Assembly: GCA_043381765.1 (NCBI GenBank)
Contig: JBHJMP010001196.1
Location: forward strand, 1 to 21,192
DNA from: Collodictyon triciliatum
Lineage: Eukaryota > CRuMs
Reading direction: 5' to 3'
Length of the DNA: 21,192 nucleotides
Position 1 is the stretch's first letter. Every line of letters begins with the position of its first letter. Below the pieces are notes generated by a model that made no database searches, was not told the origin of the DNA, and saw only the letters and a list, made by a program, of their open reading frames with translations. Both the position numbers and the translations under genes were made by a program. Of this stretch, positions 9,950 through 20,066 are shown piece after piece.

Positions 9950-10834
9950 TTAATCTGCTGAGAAAAAGAAAAAAATTGCCAAAAAATTGAGAAATGAGGC
10001 CAACTTTACCTGCTACCGTGGATGAGGGTTCATGCTTGGATTGCAAGGATAAATTCAAATCGAAAAGTGGAAAGAACTTCTCTTCTGACACCTAGCGATT
10101 TAAGATATAATATTGCCCATTTCCTAGATTTATTAAGTTGTTCCGGCATCGAGTTCTAAGTTCATAGATGTCATATATTGCAGTCAATCATATTGTCAAA
10201 TAAAAAGATACGATATTGTATCCGTTTCCACCTTCTGTTCCCAACACTAGTCCGATGCAACATACAAATGAGGCGCAAATTGTCAAACGAAATGTCTATT
10301 TCTTACCCAACCCACTGATACCCCCATTTACCCGGAGTACTAGGCTATATTTTGATGTGTTCATTGTGTCAGGGAAACTTTGAGGTAAATCTGGGACACT
10401 GACAAGACAAATCAAAAGATATTTACAATTAAGGAACACTATTTGCATATCGAAAAAAAAAGGAGGGTCAGAATCGAGTAAAAAGGGAAAATGTCGAAAA
10501 ATAGAAGAAGCCAGATTGGCCTATAATCAGAACTTGAAGATTAGTTCTAGGCAGTCCTGGCCAAATGTTTCAGACAAAACAATAAGATTATGGAACGACA
10601 AATCAGCGAACAAAGGGTGTGATATTGGCCATCAAAATGTCTGTCTTTATATATTTGACAGGAAACAGTAATTGTATAATTCATAATTAACATTTTCACG
10701 CGAAGCCCCCACCATCTAGCACAAGTTGAAAGGAATTAAAAAATTATTTAATTTTTTGCAAGAAGCTCTACTCACCGCGGTCGAGGATGCATGTGGGCCA
10801 AATCCAAACTTTCGACACTCTGAGATATGGCCAT
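9950..10834 (-). CDS. Candidate small four-exon gene, function unknown
   Basis: The start exon (10834-10776) encodes MAISQSVESLDLAHMHPRP and ends CG|GTGAGT. Acceptor CTTGTCAG leads to exon 2 (10398-10332, VPDLPQSFPDTMNTSKYSLV), which ends CGG|GTAAAT. Acceptor ATCGCTAG leads to exon 3 (10091-10010, SEEKFFPLFDLNLSLQSK), which ends G|GTAAAG. A strong polypyrimidine acceptor (TTTTTCTCAG) opens an 8-base coding end to TAA at 9950-9952. All phases match, for 71 residues. No domain is recognised. The support is splice grammar and continuous phase, not homology. An alternative 3' end would use an acceptor near 9922 and continue in the open frame to 9707. The gene is divergent from the candidate at 11151, with ATGs 317 bases apart. 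Confidence 0.38.
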
Positions 10835-11150
10835 TTTGATGAAGGTTGGACATCAAAGATGCCTATTATGCGCAGACGGAAGGCCGTATGATGGACTTTG
10901 TTTGTTGTGTTTGCTCTGTTTTGAATGCGAAGAGAATATGTTTTTTTCGCGCACTTTGGGATAAATCGAGTGGGCTAGTTTAACAAGAGTGTGCAGCATG
11001 AAAATCTCTTTTGGCTACATAGTGGTTTATAAGGGGAAATGCGATTTACCATCCTTGCTGTGGTGTCATAACAATCACAAGTAAAGTATCTGCCGTTGGT
11101 AATGACGTGGATGGATTTATGTTTTTTTTATGCCCATGGGAACATAATAT
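10835..11150. promoter_or_regulatory. Divergent intergenic region between two candidate small genes
   Basis: A 316-base gap separates two oppositely oriented candidate start codons and would serve as a bidirectional promoter if both are real. I see no clear TATA box or repeated motif in it. Confidence 0.25.
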
Positions 11151-11567
11151 ATGCAAAGAATAATCCGAAGATTGAAGGATAAGGATCGCCAGAAGAAGGC
11201 CATGATAGCGCGATTCTTTTCTGAGACCTTTTCAGCATCCAATGGTGAGTCTACGGCTTTGAAAAGAAAGCACGTATTTGTTTTTACGCTGGGTTAAGGG
11301 AAAAAAAAAAAAACTTCCAAAGGCAGATAATTTGATAAGCCTTTTGGTCTTGAGTTTTGTTCGAACCACCATCTGTGTGTGCAATAGAATGAGCGATTGC
11401 ATCTGAGCCATTACAGCTTCGAATTAAGATTGCAGGCAAATAGTATGCTTCACGGCTTGGATGAATATCGCAACATTAGTCAACGAACGGACGATAATTT
11501 GTCGCAAGTAAATATATATCTACATTCATACCTCCTCTGCCAGGTTACAGTCAGTCGTAAGAAATGA
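11151..11567 (+). CDS. Candidate small three-exon gene, function unknown
   Basis: Exon 1 (11151-11273) starts MQRIIRRLKDKDRQKKAMIA, a basic helix. It ends CAC|GTATTT; an alternative GTGAGT donor at 11245 is stronger by sequence but out of phase with exon 2. Exon 2 (11388-11507), after GTGCAATAG, encodes NERLHLSHYSFELRLQ and GLDEYRNISQRTDD and ends CAA|GTAAAT. Exon 3 (11544-11567), after CTCCTCTGCCAG, gives VTVSRKK and TGA. The 36-base gap between exons 2 and 3 is also an open multiple of three, so it may be coding rather than intron. The spliced model has 88 residues. No family is recognised; the evidence is phase and splice sites only. Confidence 0.4.
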
Positions 11568-11895
11568 TAGTAGAAAAAAAAACAAAACAGAACAAAACAA
11601 AACAAGAGCACAAACCTCTCATTGGTTGTGAGGAGTTATGCAACACCTGTACAAACTATATCCCCCAATCAAAATACAAGAATAGCGAGTGTAGAGTGTG
11701 GGTTTGTTCTGCTAGTTATACTATAGAAAGCAAGCGATGAGCGGTTTTGAAAGAGGATTTTGTATGGTTTTTTTTTTTTTGCCAATATTTATTCTGTTTG
11801 TTTTCTACAAAAGACACAAGGTTGATGAGAGGTTTAGAGAATGGAAGCGAAGAAAAAAACAGTGAAAAAAAGGGGGTGTTTTTTGGAGAAGAGAG
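11568..11895. other. Intergenic region with an AAAAC-type microsatellite
   Basis: About 11573-11606 holds A-runs interrupted by C or G every five bases (AAAAC/AGAAC units). The remainder is AT-rich and shows no gene; the open frame at 11747-11956 on the plus strand mostly runs antisense into the RIIa gene. Confidence 0.5.
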
Positions 11896-12312
11896 TTACG
11901 AGTCTGCCTTTGTATCAGGTGAAAATGTCGAAAAGTACGAAAATGCGAAAGCGTAGACGTCGTCAGGTTTCCTAACCAGACAGTCAGACAGAAAGTCAGA
12001 GATGATCTGCTTCAGTTCGGGGTGCTGCTCAATGTACTCCTTGTGTCCCAGCTTTATTGTTTTCTGTTGGTTGAATGTGTGTTAGCCGCTTCATGAAAAA
12101 GTAAAGAGGGTTACTTGGGCGCTCTAAAAAAAAAAGGAAGAAAAAGAAGGCTTTGAAGATGAACAAAACTAAAGACAGAATTTTCCTTCTCGTCGCATCG
12201 AAGCGATCGAAGATCAGGGGGGCTGAAAAAAAAACGAGGGTGCAACCTTTTTCTCCTCCATCTCTGCCTTTTGTTGCAGACTCAGCTTTTGGGCGCTTGA
12301 TGGCGAAGCCAT
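11896..12312 (-). CDS. RIIa/DPY-30-type dimerization-docking domain protein (probable ciliary)
   Basis: Exon 1 (12312-12247) encodes MASPSSAQKLSLQQKAEMEE plus KK. The intron 12246-12064 (GTTGCA...CCAACAG) leads in phase to exon 2 (12063-11896), giving 77 residues ending in TAA. Exon 2 reads HKEYIEQHPELKQIISDFL then VRKPDDVYAFAFSYF, the signature of the RIIa/R2D2 four-helix-bundle fold: a Tyr-Leu/Ile-x-x-HPEL helix, then a second helix starting KPDDVxxFAxxYF. This fold lets PKA-RII-like proteins dimerise and bind amphipathic helices of AKAP-type partners. In flagella it occurs in radial-spoke RSP7/RSP11, ROPN1-like proteins and small single-domain proteins such as RIIAD1. The protein is little more than the domain, so it is probably an RIIAD1-like adaptor; no gene name can be fixed. 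The start is supported by a clean donor in phase 22 codons later. Confidence 0.77.
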
Positions 12313-12603
12313 GGGGTTTCCTTTGGTTTCGAGTGGCGTCGATATTTACCGAGGCGCTACAAAGTTGCAAGTGTTTGGTTGGTTCTGGTGTTGTTTTTGC
12401 TTTGATGCGTTCAGAAATCCAGTCTCGTGTGCGTGTCTTCAACAGTTTGATCGGCATCAGCGCAAACACGCCGTTGAAATGTGACGCGTATGGCATCTAC
12501 AAACTTTCTCGTAATTTTCAATTTTATACATTGATGTTATATTATATTTTATATCAAGAACTATTAGGGTTTAATAAGGTATTATAAAAAAATGAATAAT
12601 AAA

Positions 12604-13537
12604 CTATTTTCCAGAATTAGTAATATGAGGTTTCGTTTTTCTCTTGAGCCACCGCCTGCCACGCAAAAGAGTTGGATTGGAGTTAGGGAGAGTATATATG
12701 AAAGCTCCCAATCGATGATGAAAGATATGAGATTTAATAGTGCGATGAAAATAGAAGTTCTCTCCTATTATGTTCCAGACTTAGCCCTTTAAGAGCAACA
12801 GGCAAAAGATTAATAAGAATAATACCACAGCGCGTTTGACATCCCGTTTGGCCCACAATACCAAATGACCCACGACTCTAGAATACTCTGCACAGCCACA
12901 AGGGGACATATGCTGTGGGCCTTATGGAGTGTGCGCGCATTCTCTCGCTCCAATGATTCACCCGAACGAGAAATCAATGTATCCAGGCTTGAAAGCCTCG
13001 TGCAATACAGCTTCCTGAACAGCCTGCTGCAACACGCTCGCATTCTTCGCTACTCTGACCGCAAGCGAAGAGAGATGTGGGAATGTGTCGTGCGATATCA
13101 GCACAGCATACCCAACCCTCGCTACCCACGCAACCAATCAACCAGTTGGGACGCCCACCTGACCAACTCGCTATCACTGATTTCTTTCCAGTGCTAGCCT
13201 CTCCACGGTAGTGTCTTCTCTTACTCGCGTTTGTCCTCTACCATGCGCACCCATTCCGCCCCTTCGTATGGCATAACCTCTTTACACATTGAATTGAATA
13301 AAGGGAGAAAAAAAGAATGATAATAATCAGATTGGAGGAAAATAAATACCACTTAAAAAAAAAGAAGGAAAGGTAGGATTGGCAGGGTCTATGGGCGTGG
13401 CCGCATATCTTTATTTCCTCCATCCCTCACCTAGCGCGTAGCCACCATATGAGGGGTAATATATCAGTCTGAGATATGAAGCGATACTTATTTTGTTCTA
13501 CTTCTTGCGCAATCCTCTCGGCGTCTGCTCCCTCCAT
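12604..13537 (-). CDS. Tentative two-exon mini-gene enclosing a retrotransposon copy
   Basis: Exon 1 (13537-13488) encodes MEGADAERIAQEVEQN and ends AA|GTATCG. Exon 2 (12655-12604), after GCGTGGCAG, continues in phase as KRWLKRKTKPHITNSGK and stops at TAG, giving 33 residues. Upstream of the Met the frame stays open (NGNISSTFQVQ) back to an acceptor-like GGGTAG at about 13575, so the N-terminus may lie in a further exon. The intron would contain the whole retrotransposon copy 2 in antisense. No family is recognised, and a chance pairing of splice sites is possible. Confidence 0.22.
12828..13318 (+). mobile_element. 5'-truncated LINE-type retrotransposon, copy 2
   Basis: Homology to copy 1 begins abruptly at CAGCGCGT (12828; the equivalent in copy 1 is at 172) and continues through the coding tail (open to TAG at 13195-13197) and 3' UTR to GAATAAAGGG plus a short A-rich tail. 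The coding tail is uninterrupted here, including TGG where copy 1 has TGA, so this copy better preserves the ancestral frame. The abrupt 5' end is the usual result of incomplete target-primed reverse transcription. Flanks contain similar strings (AAGAATAATA at about 12815, AAGAATGATAATAAT at about 13313), a possible imperfect target-site duplication. Confidence 0.88.
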
Positions 13538-14177
13538 CTGCACTTGAAACGTGCTTGAGATGTTGCCATTTTCTACCCGGCACATTCGCCCCATTCAGCA
13601 ACCCATTTCCCCTCCCCACAAAGCATCAGACAGGCGCCCCAGATTAACACCGCCACCGCACAGCACCAATCAGGCGGCTGCTTATCTGCTGCAACCATCG
13701 CATCCACCAACAGCAACAATATCATCCTAAATAAAAAAAAAGAAAAAAATATATAAAAAAAAAGAAAAAAGAAAAGGGAAGGTAAGGGAAGGGAAGGGCT
13801 GCATATTCCTGCACAAGGACGTGCGAAAGGTGGCAGCGCAAATGCAACAAACAGCCAGTAGTGTCGACATCTGCACACTTGCGTGCATTTTACCAGAAAC
13901 ACGCAACAACCCGTTTGACCCATTTTCGCTCCCACCACCCAGAAAGAATTGAGACCTGTGGCAACGCCATTCTTCGCTCCTCCAATTGCGCTGTTGAAAC
14001 GGCCAAGCATACGCACGCAGACGCAGAGACAAACTGACCGACAAAGACGCACACACTCCCAGCCTCAGCCCCAGTTTCATCCTCAGCCAGACAAAGAGGA
14101 CGAGCAAGACGGGGCCGCAAAGAGCGATCGGGCCGGAGCAGAAGAGAGGACCACAGCAGAGGATCGCAGGAGGGCGG
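13538..14177. other. 5' flank of the ankyrin-like gene with a purine tract and a possible micro-ORF
   Basis: From 13729 to about 13799 the plus strand is almost pure A/G (A-runs, then GGGAAGGTAAGGGAAGGG). On the minus strand, a start exon encoding MGQTGCCVFL (13923-13894), ending at GTAAAA, can join in phase after TTTATTTAG to a 14-codon exon (13726-13682). MG-x3-CC is the form of an N-myristoylated and palmitoylated end, but a 24-residue product is weak evidence. The part nearest 14178 is GC-rich probable 5' UTR of the plus-strand gene. Confidence 0.35.
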
Positions 14178-15263
14178 ATGGATCTGCGGGGCGAGGAGGG
14201 CGGGGAGGAGGAGCGGCGGCGGCTGGAGCAGCTTGTGGGGGCGATCCTGGGGAACGAGCGGGAGCGCGTGGCGGGCCTGCTGGGCGGGGTGAGCGGGGCG
14301 GCCGTGACGCGGGCGGTGGGCGGGGCGCTGGAGGGCTGGTCCGTCTTCCTGGTGGCCTGCGCGCGGGCGGACGTGGACGTGGTGCGCCTGGTCGGCGAGC
14401 ACTTTGTGGCTGCGGCGGGGCTGGGCGGGCCTGTGGCGGGGCCTGTGGCGGGGCCTGTGGCGGGGCCTGTGGCGGGGGCCGGGCAGCGTGCGTGGCTGCG
14501 GGGTCTGCACCGCCCCCATCCGCACCCGCGCCTGCAGCTGACTCCGCTGCACCTCGCCGCCCTGCGCGCAGACGTCGCCCTCTGCCGCCTCCTCGCCATC
14601 CACTTCGCCGCCGACCGCACCGCCCGCGACTCCCACCGCCGCATCCCTGCAGACTGCGTCCCCCGCCACCTGCCTGCCCTGCGCGCCTTCCTGCTGCCCG
14701 TGCCGGTGGCTGATGTGGCTGTGGCTGATGTGGCTGTGGCTGATGTGGCTGATGTGGCTGATGATGATGCTGTGGCTGTGGCAGACGCGCACTCATCGTC
14801 CTTCGCCAGCTACCGCTCCCTCCGCTCCGACCGCACGGCGCACCTGGCCCGCCTGCAGGAGTCCATCCGCACGCATCTGCCCCTGCTGCCGCCCACCTGC
14901 CTTCGCCTGCCTTCGCCTGCCCTCTCACCTGCGCCTGCACATGCAGCCACAGCCACAGATTCCGACACAACCACAGATTCCGACACAACCACAACCACAG
15001 ACACAACCACAGACACAGATACAGAGACAAACACAAACACAAACACAAACACAGACACAGACACCGCCACCGACTCCACCATGTACAGCCTGCAGCACTC
15101 GCCCCTGCCGTCGCCAAAGCCTGCCACTGTGGAGCGGGCCCACCGATTCTACCAGCGCGACTCTGCAGATGCGACTTCTCCCGCCCGCTTCTTTGCCACT
15201 CTCAAGCTGCAGAACTCGCACGGCTCTGCATTTGCCGCCTCGGATTCCTTCGCCGCCGACTGA
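14178..15263 (+). CDS. Ankyrin-repeat-like protein, intronless, with coding minisatellites
   Basis: A single open frame of 361 residues lies in the most GC-rich part of the window. Residues about 53-80 (GWSVFLVACARADVDVVRL) and 121-160 (LTPLHLAALRADVALCRLL, then RDSHRRIPADCV) match the two-helix ankyrin repeat, including the TPLHLAA motif, so a protein-binding scaffold role is likely. Three low-complexity blocks are in frame. GPVA x4 (residues 84-99) has a near-perfect 12-base DNA unit, VADVA/VADVAD lies at 177-203, and a Thr/Asp/Asn block (257-301) comes from ACAGAC/ACAAAC-type hexamers. The C-terminus (FYQRDSADATSPARFFATL) is less biased. The start follows a GC-rich leader; an upstream start is not excluded. 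Strong codon bias and lack of introns set it apart from its intron-rich neighbours. Long antisense frames (13727-15117) are by-products of GC-rich codons. Confidence 0.68.
   Translation: MDLRGEEGGEEERRRLEQLVGAILGNERERVAGLLGGVSGAAVTRAVGGALEGWSVFLVACARADVDVVRLVGEHFVAAAGLGGPVAGPVAGPVAGPVAGAGQRAWLRGLHRPHPHPRLQLTPLHLAALRADVALCRLLAIHFAADRTARDSHRRIPADCVPRHLPALRAFLLPVPVADVAVADVAVADVADVADDDAVAVADAHSSSFASYRSLRSDRTAHLARLQESIRTHLPLLPPTCLRLPSPALSPAPAHAATATDSDTTTDSDTTTTTDTTTDTDTETNTNTNTNTDTDTATDSTMYSLQHSPLPSPKPATVERAHRFYQRDSADATSPARFFATLKLQNSHGSAFAASDSFAAD
14426..15066 (+). repeat. Three coding minisatellites within the ankyrin-like gene
   Basis: The three arrays are about 14426-14481 (12-base GGGGCCTGTGGC units), about 14706-14778 (TGGCTG/ATG-based 6- and 9-base units) and about 14943-15066 (ACCACAGATTCCGACACA-type and ACAAAC/ACAGAC hexamers). 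All array units preserve frame. Confidence 0.8.
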
Positions 15264-15712
15264 GCCCGACTCTCCATCCTTTTCTTCTCTCGTCTACGCA
15301 CTTGTGCCTCATTTTCGTTCTTGTTCTCATTTTCCCTCTCTTATCTTTATCTTCGTCCAATCCGCAATCCTGTATAACTCATTCTGTTTTTCTTCTTTCA
15401 TTTTTTCCCCCTGGTTCTCACGTCCAAACCTATGCTTCCGTTAGCGTTCCGGCCTCTCATCATTTTCTTTGCCATTCCCCCGCTGCCGTGTCGCAATTTG
15501 TGCCTTTTTTTTTTCTTCCATCGAGATTTATGAGGATTTGTAAACTCTCTCCTACTCAGATTCTGCCCCTATTGGCCCACTTCGCATCTCCTTTTTCGTT
15601 TATTTCTTTCCATTTTCTTGTCTCTGCCTGTCTGCATACTCGCTCATTTCGAGAAGGAAACTCAGTCAGTGGTGATGAGTCATACCCACTTTAATTTCAG
15701 TGCGCCAGTGAA
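15264..15712. other. Convergent intergenic region between the ankyrin-like gene and VPS18
   Basis: This is a pyrimidine-rich 449-base stretch on the plus strand, with no gene seen. It holds the 3' ends of two converging transcripts; open frames here are T/C-rich, of low complexity and without domain signal. Confidence 0.5.
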
Positions 15713-18700
15713 TCAACGAATCTCCCAAGACATATCCGCGCCTTCCTCCGGAGTCACAAAGGGCTCGTCCATCAGCTTAATCATTATTTCACCACAAAGG
15801 AAACACTCTGCCCCGACAATGTCGTCCAGGTCATTCTGAAAAAAAAAATGATGGTAACGCACATGCAAAACTAAAACCTCGTTTGCACATTCCTTTCCTG
15901 CAAACATAACATAAACATAAACATAACATCGAAAAAAGAAGAAAGGAAAGAAGAAAGGAAAGAAGAAGAAAGGAAAGAAGAAGAAAGGAAAGAAGAAGAA
16001 AGGAAAGAAGAAGAAAGGAAAGAAGAAGAAAGGAAAGAAGAAGAAAGATTGCTTCTTACGCGGAGCTGTTCCATCTTTGCCTGTGTCACTAAGGGGTCCT
16101 CTTGCGGTACTCCTACATGTTTGCAAAACCAACCAAATTAAAAGCCATACATAATCGTCCAAGTAAACATAGCGCTCATTCCCTCAAGTCTTCAAAATGT
16201 TAAACAATCCAATACTCATCTTCACATGAGAATAAACGTAAAGTCTAAATCTTTGAGTTTCCAGTTTCTAAAATAACTTACCGGGCTGTCTAGTGGCAGA
16301 CTCCATCTCGAGGCGCTGGATGCGGGTTTGGACATCAAAGTAGCGTTGCCGTTTCACTGTTCCAAGATGGCTCACAACCTTCGAAAAATGATTAGAAAAC
16401 AAATAGTGTGACTCTGTCGATGACAAAAGCTTCTAGGGCAATCTCACAAACCTGCTTCGTCAGACAATCCACATGGAACGCATGGTGGCATGGAAAAATG
16501 TAAAACTGACGACTTAGAATCGGGGCTTGGCACAGTTCGCACTTGTTGTTGACTCCCACAAAGCTATATCTATAATATATGCATAGTTTGAGTGGGTGAG
16601 ATTTACACTAATTATATTTCAAAAAAACAACCTTGTATACATAGCCTCGCAGCACTTTGAATGGAGTAAAGTAAATAAATATTTCAAAAAACAAAAACAA
16701 AAACAAAAACAAAAACAAAAACAAAAACAAAAACAAAAACAAAAACAAAAACAAAAACAAAAACAAAAACAAAAACAAAAACAAAAACAAAAAAGAAAGT
16801 AATAAAAAAAACAACCTATTTCGAAGGTCTTTTATGTCTTGGCGAATTTGCTCTGCACTGCTTGTTGACTCGTCCATTTCTCTTTGCAACTCAGCTATAT
16901 CTCGATTGTATTCATCCAAAGAGCGGCAAATCTCTTCCTGTACAGAGATGTGATTTTCACTGACTCATACAAATGCATCAAAATAGACAATCAACAAAAC
17001 AATCAACAAAACAATCAACAAAACAATCAACAAAACAATCAACAAAACAATCAACAAAACAATCAACGAAACAATTACTTTAAATGAGTCCAACCTTGAA
17101 ATCATCAATTAACACAAAGTCTGGGAAAAAAGGGAGAATGTCCTCGATTTTGATGAGCGGGCAATCACTGAGGAAATCTAATGCTCTGAAAATTTTCACG
17201 ATTCTTAGCTACATATTTTCTTCTCATATATCTTTTTTTTTTTTACATCGCCATACTTTTTGATATTTCTATCCTTTTCCACAACGTGGCGAGCAATCTT
17301 TAACCAGAGGCGCTTTTTTAGAGACTCGTCTTCGCCAGGCATGTCAGCAATGTCTTTGGCCAGTGAGATATTAATCTAGGACAAGGATAACCAAAAAAAT
17401 AAAATAAAATAATAATCCTTTTTAAAAATATTCGCCTTCATTCTATGATGATTAGCTACTTTATTTTCTTTGAAAAATTTAATCAATATTTTTTTTGTAA
17501 TATCTATTCGTTTTTAAGAAAAGTCTAGAATATGTGATCGATAGAGAAAAAAAATCATCGGATTACTTACAGTCAAAGCTAAATCAAGAGCTTCTTCAAA
17601 CAGGTGCATGGAAGAGTAGAGCTTGACACACGCTTGATTCCGTTTGTATTCACGGCAGATTCTTAGAGCATATTTGCGGTCATAACATAATTCCTATAGA
17701 GCAGATAATAATGTCCCATATGCCGCAGCTAATATACCCATAGAAAGGGTTACACATGAAAAATATTGTAAACATTATAATAATTGAGTATACATCTCGG
17801 TCAAGAAACTTGAGAAGTTCCGCCTCATCATCCTCTTGAGCATACAAGGAAAGAAGGTAGTTGTGAATGGCAGGGTCGCGGTTGTTTCGTTTTTCGATGC
17901 AGTAGCACAGGTAATAGATTGCATGGTTCTAGTGAGAATAAAAGTTCAGTGTACTTAATACACAATTCCCAAACAACTACACACATTAACAGGAATAATC
18001 ATCTAAAAAAGCACAAAATGATGTACGTTTATTTTCTTCTTTTAGTTAAGAAATAAAGTGATTTTCCCCTTCTTTTCTCATTACGCGTTGCCCTTTGATG
18101 TGCTTATATCTCATAAGAGCCGGAAGGAGCTTCGAAGGTACAAGCTTGACGTGTTGTGTCATCCAAGCTGTCACCGTTTCCGCAGGAGCGTATTGCATAA
18201 GGATAGGAGAAAATTTGTAATAGATATCATCTTTATATTGCCGACTCATCACATTGAGAGCAGACAAATAGTCACGCTTTTGAATAAAATGATTGATGAC
18301 ACGCTCAAAGTCCTCTATCATTCGTGCAAAAGCGAGCATTTCTTCAACTCGACCATGACTACTGATGAGCTCAAAGACAGTTTTCTTGTTCAGAAATTCC
18401 TGGAAGAAAGAAACAAGAAAACCTACATTAGAAAATTGCATGAAGCTCTACACACCAGGTTGAGATTGTATACCTTATTTTCTTCCAGAAAGTGCCTAAA
18501 CTCTTCCAGGACAGATTCTTTTTGAGGTTCCTTGCCGCTAGACTCGAATAGGTTGATTCGGTCGAGGTATATCTCAACCAACCAGGTACACAGTAGTGTC
18601 TTTTGGGTGACATCACTGGACCGTAGTGTTTTCAGCTTTTCTTGGAGGTATTCGCTCAGGGCATCGCGTTCGTTGATGGAAACAAATTTGAGAGCAATTT

Positions 18701-19958
18701 GCTCGAAAGGAAGTCGCGTCTTGGCATAATAAGTTGCTGCCATTTTCATCTTCTTCAGAGAAAAGTAATGGTCTGCCTGGGCGGTAAGCACTTTGTCTCT
18801 TTTTCTCTGGTCCTATTTGACATTCATGTTGAAAATAGATCGCAAAATGATTTTTTTTTATTCATTAAAAAAAAAAGAAGGTAAAATACTGACAGTCAAA
18901 TATATGAAAATAGCTATGAATTTGTTTCCTTTAAAATATAAATGTACATTCTTACTTTGCAATTTTGAAGAGCTAAATCAAATTGCATTTTTTCCATATA
19001 AAGTTTCCAAACATGGCGGTCTTCATTATCCAATATAACCTAATTTTTCATATTTTTTTAAAGTGCGGATATTAGGTATATATACTAGGTTTATTATCAC
19101 GAAAATGAGACCTTTTCACCTCTAAACATAGCCGAAAAGATGACAAAAAATGACAAAAAATGACAAAAAATGACAAAAAATGACAAAAAATGACAAAAAA
19201 AGAGACGGAAAAAATATCAGTATAACTAAGATAAAAAAGAAAAGCATAATAACCTCATAAACATCGTCTGATGAATACAACCAACAAGTCCCGTTGATAG
19301 GGTCTCTTCGGAGCTTCAGCAGTGGGCCTCCTGAGCTCTAATAGTGTAACCAATTAGCAAATATGAAATTGAAGAGCCATACCTTTTTTTTTCTTTCAAC
19401 AAAATACAAACTATAATCGAAAAAAAATGAAATAATAAAGAGGGATAATAAACACGACTGTGAATATACAAACCGTGGGAACTATTTCTTCAGCTACAAC
19501 TTCGTGGTTCAGGCGACTGATTGCTTGAAATCGGTCCGAATAAAGGACTAGAAAATGCCATTCTGTCAGAATCATGGAGATAGGAACCGGAGACTCTGAT
19601 TTAGTGGGCAGATATCTGCAAATTGACGTGATTGGTATCAATATTCGCCAGAATTGGAGGTATAATTGGAGCCATAGGTGGGAAAAAAAAACTACGAATT
19701 AGTTATATCTTATAATACTCACAAATACATGCTTTTTCTTTAAAAGATTCGGATTTTTTTTAACATCATGCTTAGTATAAATAATTTAGTTTTGTAATAA
19801 AAAATACGGGAGCAAATCATTGTCTACAAAAACACTGCGCCCAGAATTTTGAGAGCCAAATACCAGGTTACCATGATATATTCCAGGCTCTACAAATTTG
19901 TAAACATCAGTCGATATGTATAGCTTTCAAGTATGATAAACAAAAGGTGGCGAATAAG

Positions 19959-19995
<37 letters not shown>

Positions 19996-20006
19996 ATTCA
20001 TATACA

Positions 20007-20066
<60 letters not shown>

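Noticed and set aside
10001-10095. Plus-strand peptide with CLDC reminiscent of a zinc finger
   Set aside because: Only one CxxC pair is present before the stop, and it lies antisense to a better-supported exon.
10700-10715. A 16-base microexon (WWGLR) as second exon of the 9950-10834 candidate
   Set aside because: Its acceptor is good, but including it breaks phase with the next exon; skipping it keeps the frame.
12029-12496. Minus-strand 155-codon open frame
   Set aside because: It is out of frame with the RIIa domain and ends in low-complexity Phe-rich intron translation; the spliced two-exon model explains the locus better.
12153-12587. Plus-strand 144-codon open frame
   Set aside because: It runs antisense to the first exon and intron of the RIIa gene, whose minus-strand exons splice in phase and carry a known domain.
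13727-15117. Very long minus-strand open frames (300-344 codons) opposite the ankyrin-like gene
   Set aside because: They are Arg/Pro/Ala-rich mirror translations of a GC-rich coding strand. The plus frame has recognisable ankyrin motifs and the minus frames have none.
16683-16806. (CAAAAA)n as a CRISPR-like or telomeric array
   Set aside because: The unit is six bases with no spacers and is intronic in VPS18; it is a plain microsatellite.
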